Shown here piece by piece: positions 37,516-50,209 of a stretch of 64,000 nt of DNA. The notes under the pieces are model-generated. The model was given only the letters and a program-made list of their open reading frames with translations, ran no database searches and was not told where the DNA came from. The stretch is from positions 11,021,382-11,085,381 of the forward strand of contig NC_063066.1 in the NCBI RefSeq assembly GCF_018812025.1, written 5' to 3'. How positions within the stretch are numbered: position 1 is the first letter of the stretch; every line of letters starts with the position of its first letter. Origin of the DNA: Megalobrama amblycephala (taxonomy: Eukaryota; Chordata; Actinopteri; Cypriniformes; Xenocyprididae). The position numbers and the translations under genes were made by a program.

Positions 37516-39770
37516 TAATAAATGCTGTAGAAGTGTCTTAATTTTAAGAGTGTAGGACGGGATAATAGAATAGAATCGTGTAGCAAAAATCAAGCTAGCT
37601 GACCTGATATATTATAGTAACCTGCATGTAAATGGCAGGCTGGTGGATTTATCTGAATGAATGCAAGTCATATGATGACAAATGAGGTCATGAAGCATGT
37701 AGGATGTCATTTCAATCTTCACTCACATGTATGAGCTGCTCTGTAATTATAAAACTGTCTGAGTGATCTACTAAAGTGGATGGAGAGGATACCATTACTA
37801 GACCAGGCAGCATGTGAAGGTCTTCACAAAAATGGAAAGAGGACATTTGAAGGTAACATGAATTAAAGAGAATCCGAAAGGAGTGGCAGAGGAGGAGAGA
37901 AGGAAGTAGGCATGTTGATAATCTGTCAACTGGATTGTGACAGGAACCAAGATGACAGGAAATAGCTATTCATGTGCTGAGGTGATTGGTGGCAGTCATC
38001 CGATTTTCAGCCATAAACCTCTCGGGCTCTCGGGTCGATCCGGGTATAAGTCACTGGCTCAGACAACATGCTGGTCTAAGTTCTTCTGCTGGCACTCAAT
38101 AGTCCACCAGTCCAAGCTTGATGTTTGCAGGTCTACTGGGGAGGATGACACAAGCCGTTCCTTCATCTAAGATGCACCTGGTGCCTCTTGCTCAAAGCTG
38201 AGTGCTATTATCCTTGCAAATAAGCTAGCAATAGCTGGGAGCTTTTTAAACAGGTCTCATAAAAACAGCAGCATCACCGGCGGTGTCGGTTCCTGAGCTG
38301 TAGATGCATCATTTGAGAAAGTTTCCTTTTTCAGAAACTGTCTGATTTGCACCAGAAGATAAACATTATTCCAAGAAGGAAACAAGGCTTTCCTGGAGCT
38401 AGAGAGCAGAGGTTATATAATTGAGCTTACTGAGGCGTCACCTGTGTGTCTCTGTGCTGTCAAACATTCATTTAGCCGTCGGTTTGAATCCAGCGCCTCT
38501 GTTTACAATGTTGTGTGGGCTTAGAGCCTGAGGATGGTGAGGAGTCCGCTTTAATCATGGAGAGCCGATCAATCCGCAGGGGTATGATTAAAGCCAGTCC
38601 ACTGTCCCTCTCCGGCAGCTTTCCATCTGACAAAAATATAAACGGAAGACTGCCTAACAAAAAGGAATAAGACTTTGATGGACACAAACCGAAAAAAAAG
38701 AGACTGCTGTCAAATTGATCGGTTACTTGAGAAGTAACCCAAGTTGTTCAGATAGTGCTAAATAATGAAGCCAAACCCAGGCCCAAATAGAATCATTTTC
38801 ATTTTTAATTTATGATTTTGCATTTTTTGCACTCATTTTGTGGCCAAAAATGAGTTTCTATATGGAATTGATACTGCATCTGAATATGCCTACTTCCCTA
38901 CTATATAGTAGGTGTAAAATAGTAAATAAAGAGTAGTATACAAATTAATTATATATTTATAAAATAGTTGGCAAAAACTACATGAATGACATACTACTTC
39001 CAGTGAGATTATGTAGTGTGTATCCAATAGACACTTTACTAACCCATGAGGTCAAGGGAGATGATTTGACAATGACAACATATCAACATTTGTCAACATG
39101 GTTGGCCATCTGCACATAATGTAAATAGACAGTGCATTAATTTATTTTTCAAACGATCCCATATACAGCTCTCTCTCTGTAGAGGCATCATATATATATA
39201 TAAAATAAAATAAAAATAAACATATTTATAGTATCCAAAATATTACATTCAACCAAAATGTATTTTAAGATTGAAAATATAACATTTTATAATAGGTTTT
39301 GGAATTTCAAATGTAAACTAGATGAGTAAAGTTCATAGACAAAAAGTTGGCTTGGAAAAGCCTCGTCTGAGCCAAAGTCCCTTTAAGACAAGTCATTTCA
39401 CTCGGCGGCCATCTTTGAAACGCCTCTCGGGCATCCTGGGCATCATGCAATCTCTTTGAATGGGGAACATCAAATTCTCCAAAACTGTTTGCCAACCTTA
39501 CGATTAAATTTCATATTTGAAATCACCAATGAAATCTAACAACAACCGGCTCATAAATTTAGTTTCTAAACGCTCGAATCATGACAAAAAAAACCTATTT
39601 TTCAGGCTGGCTCAAGCTAATGCGCATGCGCAGACCTAAACGCGCGTCTCTTCGGAGGCGCGCGTCTGATTGTTTCTATAGAAACCGGTGATTCTAACGG
39701 CCGCTGAAGTGACGCGATGACTTTACCAGTCGGCGATTGGCTCTTATTTAGAAGGCGGGACTTATTCCGC
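37516..39770. other. Intergenic, nothing recognised
   Basis: No exon or repeat family recognised in this 2.2 kb apart from A/T-rich runs near 39.2 kb. Confidence 0.4.
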
Positions 39771-39772
39771 CA

Positions 39773-40642
39773 TATAGACCTTATTTACCAGAGAAACAAG
39801 CGCGCCGCCATCTTTATAAAATTGTCTTTGAACTTCCGTTTTGCGGTAGCTCTGTACATTTCTATGGCATCGCTGTCAAAGAATAATTAGTTGGTTAAGT
39901 GGATTTACTTGTTAGGGGCCGTTCACACAGAACGCGTCTTTGCGTCTAAAAACGCGAGACGCGGCGCTCAAGAGTGGTTTTAAAAAAAGCGCCGCGTAGC
40001 ACGCGAGGGTCTCGAGACGCGCTTTTGAGATGTGAGGCAATAACGACAATAATGGAAATAATAGAAATAGGCAAACATCAGAATTGACAGATATAAGTTT
40101 TGACATGGAAAAAAAGAAAATAAGATAACAATGAGCGCCTCCTCCGCCATGTTGCCATTATACAAAACAGTTGTCATGCCAACTCGCAACGCTTGCCCCG
40201 CCTCCAAGTTCTTCTGATTGGTCCACTGTTTTGGAACTGACATTGATGAGCTGCGCTGCGTGTAAAAGTTGAAATTCTTTTAACTTGACACGGCGTCTTA
40301 AAAACGCGGCGCTCATGTGAGAGGCGCTGCAAAAGACGCGAGACGCGAGCGTAACGGTCATGCACGTCCGTCAAGCGCGTGTTTACATAGAAAAACAATG
40401 GGAAAGTAGCGCATTGGAATAGAAAAACGCGTTCTGTGTGAACGGCTCCTTATAGAGTTAATGAAAGTTATCATGAGCATTGTTATGTTTAAAGCAGATG
40501 TCTTAACAAATGTCAGTAGATCGGGAAGATTTTAAAACGAGCAGTTCATTCATAAATGTAATATCGCTGTGGAAATACAAACCGGAAGTCAAAAGACAAC
40601 GAGCGCAACGCTGAAAAGGGGCGGGGCTACATAAGGTCTATT
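39773..40642. mobile_element. CpG-rich MITE carrying a nested hAT-like MITE
   Basis: Outer ends TAGACCTTAT and the complement (ATAAGGTCTA). Inside, 39913-40452, is a second element with long inverted ends GGGGCCGTTCACACAGAACG and its near complement, rich in CGCG. Both lack coding capacity. The interval is the most CpG-dense of the window apart from coding exons. Confidence 0.65.
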
Positions 40643-40748
40643 GCGCGTTACACTTTCTCCCATTCAAAACAATACGAGTGACACGTCTTGTGTTATTCTA
40701 TAGTCTTTGTCTGAGCCGAGTTTGGTGGTTGTAGCTTAAAGCTCTAGG

Positions 40749-41399
40749 ACAGTGGTTCCCAACCTTTTTTTCCAGGAGACCCCTATTTTCACATTCAAAA
40801 TCCCAACTTTAATTAACTTCTAAATTCACAACAGCATGCCATTTACAATGTGGCCTGAGTTTCACAAACAAAAACCGCAGACAGGCTGAATGAAAATGTA
40901 AATCCATTCTCTGTCAGTAGGTGGTGATTTTGTAACAGCAGAAATAGAGCTGTTTCCCGGGTAACCCCATACACAAAGCAGAGCTGCACTTATAAACACT
41001 ACGTGTTACACAGAGGGACAATGAAAAGAAAATGCCATTAAACTTTTCTCAAGGCAGTCAGTTCCCTTCAGAGATACATTCGTAGAATTCATTCATACTT
41101 TAAGTCATATAATTTCCCTCAGAACTCTGTTGTAAAACCACTCACTTCTTTCCGCCATTTTTTTCACACAAAACCTACACTGTATCTGCGTGAGTTCTTA
41201 CTTTGCTTAATACTGGACAGTATTTACCAGTATTTAATTTTTCAAATCCTGGCAATCAAATATGGATTTAATGATGATTAAAACATTAAACTGTAATACC
41301 AACCGTCAGAAATTGCATTGTGGGTTATCCTCAATAACCCTCAAACTGAGCTTGGTGACCCCTCGTAAATCTTTAGTGACCCCCAGGTTGGGGGAAACA
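40749..41399. mobile_element. hAT MITE with perfect 8-base target duplication
   Basis: Flanked by GCTCTAGG at 40741-40748 and again at 41400-41407. The ends ACAGTGGTTCCCAACCT and, complemented, TGTTTCCCCCAACCT are hAT/Charlie-like. No transposase. Eight-base duplication is diagnostic of the hAT superfamily. Confidence 0.8.
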
Positions 41400-41407
41400 G
41401 CTCTAGG

Positions 41408-44285
41408 AGGAGATACAGTCTATATGTTTATATAGTAGATCAGTATGTTGGCTTTTATAAGCCAACTTAAAGTGTATTTTCCTTTTTTTTTTTTTTAAAT
41501 ATATTCCATTAAGCAGCACTTTTTACGACATATATTTATCATTTAAACAAATTCTGGACAGATAATATATTTTTGGTCATATGGGATTGTCTGATAGGGT
41601 GGTTAAAATCAAATTAGACAAACTATTTTATTAATGCACACACAAGGTGCAGGTGGTGTGTACAACTTTGTGAATTATGTGCGTTCCAGATCTGTGAAAT
41701 TTTTTTGTTGCACAAATTCCGTGTGGGCCAGGCTTTGACCTCTGGTAATGAGTTAGCCAAAGGATGGGTTGACAATAGAAAAGACAGTGAAAACCCCTGC
41801 GATGGAACAATATAGCACTCTCTTAAAAGAATGTATGGATAAGCAAGATGAAAAGGTGGAGAGAAAACAGCATGACAAGAGACAGAGCTAGAAACGAGAA
41901 ATAAGAAAATAAAATGACATAGATCGTATCACAGAAACTTCAAACAGGGGTGGCAAAAAGGATAGGGATGCAGGAAACAAAATAGATGAAAGACACAGAT
42001 GTGAAATGTGATGTGAATTTGCAACAAAGAGAAAACTGAATTGTGATTGAAACTGTAAGGGAGGCAATTGAGAGAGAGGAAGAGTGCGATTGGAAGAATG
42101 CAGCATGTCACAAGCCACATGACATTGTTAATGACATTGATTTATAGGGAGCCAAGCAATGAAAGAGATTCATCTATAAGACTACAGGTGCTATCACAGG
42201 CATCCGACACAGCTGTGCACATGTATGAGAGAGGGAGAGAGGGGAAGAGAGAGAGAGATACTAGGGGGAGGTTGGGGGAATGAGGGAGGCAGAGAGAGGG
42301 AATGTTCTCAGAGCCAGTCAAGTGACGAGTGTGAGGGAAGCCATGCTTGGACGCAGGAGACACACTGCGTGCTGAGAAACAAAGAAACAATAAGAGATTT
42401 TGATGAAAGAAGACCCAAGATAAAAGAAAACATCTTCATCAAACCGAATTTTACAGGTACACCAACAGAGAAAGAGACCAAGAAGAAGAGTGAAGGGTAA
42501 AGTCACAATGATTTGCATCTCAGACCTCCACAGGTAACTGCTGCCATTGTGATGTTCATGCGGCATGACAGACAGTAGATGGGGACAGCTGATGGATGGA
42601 GAGATGAGGTGGAGGAAGAGAGGAATAATTGAATATGAGAAAGAGATAGAATATGTAGTAGGAAGAATGAGATGAGTGGCATGCCTAAGAAGATGGCACA
42701 CTGTTTACTTTCTGGAGAATATATTTGATAGTTTTTGCATCTGGCATATGTGATTTTAAATTAATGCAATAGTGAGGGCTAGTGGAAAAGATATAAAAAT
42801 ATACATTTGAAATTGCTGACATGATAATGTCGAGATTTGTACTCACAACTCAGGGCGCAAAAGGTCTATTTGACTCGTTTAGTCATAGACGCACAATGAC
42901 ATTTTGAAAGATTGCTCTAATCTAAAAGAATCCATTGAGAAAAGAGAGAGGGGAGAGAGAGAGACTTAGAATTAGAGAGAAAGAGAGTGAGAGAAATGGT
43001 TGGTGGGGGCTGATCTGTGGTAAAATGGTCCAGCGCCTTTCATTATGGACTGCTACTTGTTCAGGTCCCATGACAATAACTGCAGTGGTTATTGCTGGTG
43101 TGTCTTAAGGCAAGGCAATTAGCTTCATAAGCTTAAAGTAAAGAGAAAGAGTGACTGGGAAGATGTGCATTAAATAAAATAGTACATTAATGAAAGGTTG
43201 TGGGTGGTGCAATTGTGTGCGGGCAGAGATGACTGCTGCCATCTTGTGGTAACCTTCTGGGACATTAAAGTTTACATGGTTGATGGGTACTTGTGAGGGT
43301 CAACAGCAGTGTTGCCAAGAATTGGGCTACTTTTACACTGTTGCTGCGGGTTGTTTTGTCATTTCTGCGGGTTGAAGCGACCCCAAATAACATATTTAGC
43401 CTATGGAATGCGAATTTTACCAGGAGAACCCTGCCAAAAACGTGGATTTTACACCCTGCAACGCAATTTTTACCAGGAGAGCCCCCCTGAAACGCAATTG
43501 GGCTAGTTTAGGGCTAGTTTTGAGTAGCAATTGGGAGGGGTTGTGAAAACAACCCTGGTCAACAGGATCAGTGTCCTGGGAACTCAAGCTGAGAGACAGT
43601 TGAAAGCATTGCAATGCAAATGGAAATTTAATACTTGTGGACAAATAGTGTTTGAATGTGTTCAATTAACTAATTACAATTGCATTCAACAATGTATTAA
43701 TACAATTAACAATTATAAATTGATTACTGTATTAATACAGCAGAAAGATATCAAACAATCGCTGAAAATCGGAATTTTTAAACATGCCTGGAAAAGTCAT
43801 GGAAATTTCTATATTGAATAAATTTTTCCTCAAAGAAATGTTTGATTTATTAAATATACTGTTCTGTTGGGTTATTTATTTATTTTTTTAAAAACTGCTT
43901 TAAATCAAAAATGACTAAAAAGGTAATGAAAAAATGATGACTTGTATGTCAAAAACAACGGGAACCCTTGCAAACTTCCATCAATCTGAGTTTTATCATC
44001 CACTTGATAAACTGGATGAGATGCTAAAGCTCCAGTTCTTAGTTTTCCAGGCATAATTATAACAAAAATCTCAATTATAAAATATAAAGCCAGAAGTCTA
44101 AAGCATTTCAAGTAGCAAATGTGGAATACGAAGGCGCAATTGCAAGATCTTATTCTCTAATTTGTATAATCCCTGGAGAAAAGAGTGTGTGGGGTGACAA
44201 AAAAGTGCCTTCAGAGCGACTGGTCATAATCTGTTCTTAATAGAGATGATTTTAACAAAACTTTTTTCTTAAATACTCTTCACAG
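41408..44285. other. Intergenic or gabrp 5' intron, no coding exon
   Basis: Contains purine-rich GAGA stretches (42.06-42.65 and 42.94-43.0 kb) and a probable repeat around 43.31-43.53 kb with recurring TTTACCAGGAGA and ATTGGGCTA words. If the exon near 36.9 kb belongs to gabrp, this is intron. Confidence 0.4.
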
Positions 44286-44316
44286 CCACTGCTCATCTGT
44301 ATCACATTATCACAGA

Positions 44317-47300
44317 ATGCTGTTCCATCTTCTGTTCTGGACGAGTCTGTTTCTGTTAATTACAAACGGGTGAGTAAAGTTATAAACATCTGACGCATTG
44401 AGACTAAGAATCACGGGCCATCAACATTGTTAACATTTCTCCCTGTCTCCCAGTGAAAGAGGATTCTACGGAAATCAGTACGGCGAGTGGAATGATTCGC
44501 AACTGCAGCCCACCATACAGAAGCTGATGAAAGGCTACAATCGATACCTAAGGCCAAACTTTAACGGTGAGGGCCAACTGCAGTTGATTAAATATAGATT
44601 GAGAATTAAAACATGAATAATACAAACACATTTCTTTGTTCCCACAGAGGGGCCTGTTGAAATTGGAATGAGTTTGGATATTGCCAGTATTGATGCCATC
44701 TCTGAGATTAACATGGTACTAATCATGTTTATAATCTGTAAACTTTATTTGATAATATTCAGACTTATGGGATTCTGTTGCATTCACATTCTGATAGGAC
44801 TACACAGCCACTATTTTCCTAAGACAACGATGGCGAGATTCCCGACTGATATTCCCTGGAAATGAAAGTCTGAGTCTGGACGGACGGCTGGTTTCTTTGC
44901 TGTGGATCCCCGATACGTTCATCCCTGATTCTAAGCGTTCCTTCCTCCATGATGTCACTGTGGAGAACCGTCTGATCCGCATCTTTAGCAATGGCACTGT
45001 GCTCTATGCTCTCCGGTAAACACTGAATCTGAATTTACAACTTCTTATCAAAGGCTGAACAGCTGCTCCAGGCAGATGTATGTGTGTCTGGGGTACCTTC
45101 CTACAGAAATGGTTCAATCAATATTCCTCCTTTTCTCCACAGCATAACAGCAACCATTGCCTGCAACATGGACCTCACCAAGTATCCTATGGATAGACAA
45201 GAGTGTACTTTGCAATTAGAAAGCTGTAAGCATTTTTACCCTCAAACACATTAAATGCAAATGAATTCTACTTATTTTATCTTATTAATTATTCAAGAGC
45301 AGGCTGAACAAACCCTTAAACCTGTATGTTTGTGCATGCATGTTCAGGGGGCTATAATTTACAGGATGTGGTGTTTTACTGGACCCGAGGGAATGACTCA
45401 GTGAAGGGGTTAGATACACTGCGTCTGGCCCAGTACAGTGTAGAGAGCTACTACACAGTGGTATCTGAAGCGGTGTATGAAACAGGTACAATCATCTAAC
45501 TCAATTATGAATATCTTGACCACTTTAACATTTTATTTAACTGAAAAGTACCAGTCAGTCAGTCTTATATTCATACATTTGGTAGACGTCCTTCCTCCTA
45601 AGCGGCTTACGGCGCAATCACACAGTGTCCCAAAAAAGAATTTGGACACTTAAGCCTGACTTAAAGATGTATGAATGCCACTGCATTAGATAACAAAAGA
45701 TCATCCATTCCCCCCCCCCCCCCCCCCCACACAAAGGAAATAGCACAAGAACATATTTCAAGAGAGCAACGAAATATTCACTAAGTAAATAACAGAAAAT
45801 GTAACACAAAACACACTAATGTACATTACAGATAACAAAAATACGCCGAAACAAAACTATTCAAAAAAAAAAAAAAAGTAATCATAAGTGTCATGTAGGG
45901 ACTATTGGGAATGTCCTTTTACTGTTTTTCACTGTAATTTAACATGCAAAAAACATAAATTTGACAGCATTTTACATATAACACAACTGACCGTTCGCGA
46001 AGACCCGCGCCTTTTAGTTACTGTTGCTATGTCTGACAAGCCATGACGTTCTCATGCCACACATCATGTTCTCACGCAGTGTAAAATACATCGCGGAGCA
46101 AAGAGGAAGCTGACAACGCGTCGACAGACAAGGCAGAGCAGGTTACTTTTGATATGAAACAAAGTCTCGAATTTCAAATTTTGTAATTTTTAAAGAAATT
46201 TAAACAATAAATACTGCTTCGTAGCTCTTTAATGTGTCATGACGGATTGTTGTAGCACCTCAGTTAAAGCGGCTCGTGAACAGACCACCTCTTCCGACTA
46301 GTTAATTTATAGCATCAAATAAACACGAATGAACACAACAAGGAATGTTGTTTCAACCACGGAAAGACGTCAGTACACAACATTTTTCAAGTTCAAGTCC
46401 ACAACGTTTATCTACTAACTCCCCTGACTGCGTTGTCGGACATAACGGCGGATTCGGCGTTATGATTGGTTAGATCGCCTGTCAATCAAACTCCCGACGA
46501 AGGGTCAATTACAAACCACAGTTTTCACCGTGTATGGCAAGGTAACTTGCAGTTAACAAATTAACCACTTTTAATGTACCACTTTTAATGTACCACATTT
46601 ATAGTATTTTTCTGTAAAAGTTGAATGTATGAATCACCTGCAGTATTCTGGATCTGTTGCAGGTTCTTACCCGAAGCTAGTGCTCTACTTCGCTTTGCGT
46701 AGAAATGTGCTGTTCTTCATTCTGGAGACATATGTGCCCTCAACATTGCTGGTGGTTCTGTCATGGGTGTCTTTCTGGATCAGTCAGTCCTCCGTACCAG
46801 CTCGCACCTGCATCGGCCAGTGATTCCAAAAGTTTATTACTCTAGCAAACATGTGCTATAAAACATTTCTAGATAAACTAAATATCAAATCCATTTATTT
46901 GACAGGGGTGACCACTGTTCTTACCATGACCACACTAATGATGGGTGCCAGGACCTCGCTTCCCAACGCCAACTGCTTCATTAAGGCTATCGACGTCTAT
47001 CTTGGCATCTGTTTCACCTTCATCTTTGGTGCTCTGCTGGAATATGCCTGTGCTCATTTCTGCACCATGCAACACCAGACCATTGTAGATGTGCAAAGGG
47101 TGAGAAATCTGTGGATAGAGGTTAAAAATTACACATTTATTTTTTAAAACTAATTACATTTTTAAATGAATTTTTCATAGGAACTACTCAAAGAATTCGA
47201 GGAGTCAAATGGTACGACTCACTTGGTCAATTCAATGACACCCAAAAAGATGAAGACGGAAGGGTCCACTCAGCAGGAGACACCTGAGCAATCTGTTGCA

Positions 47301-47498
47301 TGTGAAGGGAATGAGGCCATGGACAAGAAGAAAGAGAAGGTGTGCAGTTTGTCCTCTGTAAAGCAAATGTCTCGCCGAGCAGCATCCATGATGAGTATCG
47401 AGAATCCAAACAACATTGACAGACACTCACGAATACTGTTCCCTATGGCATTTCTCCTCGTCAATATCTTCTACTGGCTCTACTACCTTTTATTCTAA
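44317..47498 (+). CDS. gabrp: GABA-A receptor subunit pi
   Basis: Cys-loop ligand-gated chloride channel subunit. Nine coding exons: 44317-44369, 44454-44566, 44648-44715, 44798-45015, 45143-45225, 45348-45485, 46663-46815, 46906-47099, 47181-47498; 445 residues (human about 440). Signal peptide about 1-17. The extracellular domain has the Cys-loop C158 to C172 ([15 protein letters not shown]) and glycosylation-type sites such as NES and NGT. M1 (about 240-262) contains [15 protein letters not shown]2 starts with [17 protein letters not shown]3 contains [20 protein letters not shown] charged cytoplasmic loop follows, and M4 ends the protein (YWLYYLLF). The junction after 46815 uses a GC donor; all others are GT-AG. 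The human neighbourhood (LCP2, FOXI1 on 5q35) supports the pi assignment. Confidence 0.93.
45710..45728. repeat. Poly-C run in gabrp intron 6
   Basis: Nineteen consecutive C residues followed by CACAC. The (G)n strand can form quadruplexes, and the length call is error-prone. Confidence 0.9.
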
Positions 47499-48590
47499 CG
47501 GATGGAAAACTCTACCTCCCATCTCCATAAATGAACAAAATATTACACATATGACTGAAAAAGTGAAAAGACTGTTGACTACCCATCAATTCCAGTTGAA
47601 TAGTGCCCTATAACACTGAGCTGGACTTTTACATGGTTCACTGTTGCATTTCTACACAACAGTGAAATGGACACACATAAATCACAATAGGGACACATCT
47701 GCAGTAGGACACAAGGAAGGACGCTGTTGTACGTTGCCTTCATGTTGCTGATTTATAAGGGTTCAATGCTTTACCTGTTTTTTTTCTTCTTATTGCTTTG
47801 CTAGGTAAATGTAATGCACTGTAGGGATGTTGTAAACTCCATAAGCACTAAGCAATCTATATGCCATTAAGTAAAACCAATAATGGGTGATGTACAGTAT
47901 GCATGTATGTACAGTGGGGTCCATAAGTCCATAAAAATGCAAAACGAAGACTATTTAAAGTGAAATAAATTAAATATTTAAGATTCAAACTTTCTAGGGT
48001 ACAATTCAAATAAGCAAATTTGTGACATTAGCCACGTTAACATTCAAATAAAATATGTAGCCTAATATGTAGGCTTATGAAAAATCTGACTACTTAATCA
48101 CCCACTCATCCATGCATCCATTTACCTTCCAATCTATCCATCCACAGATTCATCCATCTCAAATGATTTATTTTGGATCATTTGTTAGACTGAATTTAGG
48201 GGCGGATTAAGGTGGTCAGGGCCCCTAGGCTGCTCTTTGTGTGAGCCCCCCTCAAAACTTGCCACAGCGCACCGGCAAACGTAATTATTATGAATGTGTA
48301 GTGAAAAAAACACTCTAAACCCGGATTTATGAAACATTATAAGTGGTCATTACTTATTCATTTTTTTTTTTTTAAAGAAACGTTGTGATTACTAAATCAA
48401 ATTAGTCGTTTGCACTAATCATTTGAAATATTGAGTGCACGGATCATGTTAAGCTGTGATAACTCGTAATGTAATGCTTAATCAGGTAAACTGCACTGTC
48501 CATCTTCTATTGCTTTACTCAGTCAAGCCATACGGTGGCACTGTCGCGCTAACGCAATAAACTAAGAGCATCGTCTGGTCAAAGAAGAAA
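47499..48590. other. gabrp 3' UTR and intergenic DNA
   Basis: Possible polyadenylation signal AATAAA at 47964-47969. The remainder shows no gene. Confidence 0.4.
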
Positions 48591-48594
48591 ATCC

Positions 48595-48713
48595 ATCAGC
48601 CAATCAAGAAGCAGGTTGCCTTTTAAAACTCAGCCGGGAAACTCGGAACCAAAACAAACGTCATTTTGCTCGTGCGCTTAGAGGAGGATACGAATAAACA
48701 CGGAAAAGAAACG
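48595..48713 (+). promoter_or_regulatory. pttg1 promoter and non-coding exon 1
   Basis: A CCAAT box at 48600-48604, a TTTTAAAA word (CHR-like variant) near 48621 and CCGGGAAA (E2F-like) near 48634 precede a CpG-containing stretch. An exon-like sequence ends at 48713 with donor GTAAGT. NF-Y and CHR control is known for cell-cycle genes such as human securin. The site assignments are inference. Confidence 0.45.
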
Positions 48714-48985
48714 GTAAGTTCTCAACACTTTCTTTATCTGGTTAAATAGTATGATTTAGATTTTAGTAACAGACTACAGGTTAGTTCAACTGGCGATATG
48801 TAACGTTATTGATGAAATCCGCGTGTCACTTTTGTTTAATATCCAAGATGAACTGTTTCGTTACAAATCACTAATGGCATTATTTAAACCAAACAAGGTG
48901 TTTTTTTTTTTTTTTACTTAAGTGTAATTTGTATCTTGACGCTGCAGTGTTTTTTAACCTGTCAACGCTGTGTAAAGCTACAGAC

Positions 48986-49873
48986 ATGGACACCATGATT
49001 TACCTTGATCAGGAGAACGGCAGACTGACCACTCCAGCCATCAAATCTCGCCAGAACAGACTGCACTCAGCTCCAGGTACCAATGGTCAGACACAAATAT
49101 GCTTTTTGTGCCAGAACCATAAGTGTGATTAATCATTTACTCGTACAACATTTTCAGATCAGTGCTTGAGAACACCTCTGACAGGAAAGCCTCGTCTTGG
49201 AGCTCCACTGCAATCCAGCCGAAAAGCTTTGGGAGTCATAAATAAGGTTGTTGCCACTCCAGCAGCTTCTCATAAAGCAGAGGAGAAGACTAAACCTGCC
49301 GAAGCCAAGGTTGGTTCTTGAGATTATGAAGGCTTCCTTCCTACAGAGACCACTGTATTGAAATAATTTGCAGGTTGATTTAAATGCATGTTTTGTCAGT
49401 GTAAGGTGCTTGCTCAGCCTGCTGGTGAGGAGTTGCCAGAGATTGAGAAGTGCTTCCCATACAATCCAAGCGGTAAGCCTGACTGTCTTTATGGCTTTGG
49501 AATTGAATTCTTTTTGGTTTCTGCTGTTGACGATTCTGTCCTGTGTTAAATTTGTAGAGTTTGAGACCTACAGTGTTCCAGATGAACTGTACCTCAGTCG
49601 CTTCTCTCTGGCTGGTTTGGTTAAACAGACTTGGCCGGCTGCTTCACCTGTGGAAGAGCTTATTATGGATCCGTGTTTGCCACTCTCACCTGTAAAGATG
49701 CCCAGTGGTAATGAGTACATTTTAAAGTACTTTAAACGTTATGCCCTATTAAGCTTGTATATTTATTCATTATTTTCTCAAATGCAGCAGTGGGATATGC
49801 TGATGAAATGGAGGCCTTCCTACAGACGATAAATGAGCTGACTGTTGACTTGCCCCCTGAGAGTGAATTCTAA
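48986..49873 (+). CDS. pttg1: Securin (separase inhibitor)
   Basis: Securin binds and inhibits separase until the anaphase-promoting complex degrades it at anaphase onset. Five coding exons: 48986-49076, 49158-49309, 49400-49472, 49558-49707, 49788-49873; 183 residues (human 202). The D-box is RKALGVIN at residues 52-59. Where human securin has a KEN box this protein reads DQENG at residues 8-12. The separase-binding region is conserved: PEIEKCFPYNP at 94-104 and the pseudosubstrate-side motif LSPVKMPS at 148-155. The acidic C-terminus is ELTVDLPPESEF. The final acceptor is GCAGCAG, so one alanine may be optional. An upstream acceptor just before the start codon shows exon 1 is non-coding. 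Confidence 0.92.
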
Positions 49874-49939
49874 TTATTTTTTTTTTTTTATTTTTTTTTT
49901 TTTTTTGTGATCACTGTACATTCTGAATTTTTAACTGTT

Positions 49940-49946
49940 AATAAAC
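49940..49946 (+). terminator. Polyadenylation signal, pttg1
   Basis: AATAAA within TTAATAAACTTT about 70 bases after the stop codon; a short 3' UTR with T-rich sequence precedes it. Confidence 0.6.
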
Positions 49947-50209
49947 TTTTTATAAAAATGTTCAAGGGCATCTGTTAATCAGAATCTAAAGATTTTGTTT
50001 TGAGAGCTTTTTCAACTTGAGAGCTTTTTCTCTGATCACCAATGTTAAGATCTCAAAGGTGTTATTTCATTCATTAAACATTTTAATTGGCTTTTTTGTG
50101 TGTGTGTGACCCTAAATAAGAATGCCAGGTTCTGCAATGGCGGTTACTGACTTCCTGGACTTTTCTACATCCTACAAACACACTTGTGGAATAGGTGTGC
50201 GTATAGTGG

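Noticed and set aside
46629..46823. Open frame running past the gabrp exon end to a stop
   Set aside because: The last codons lie beyond the splice junction; the receptor family continues with VTTVL in the next exon.
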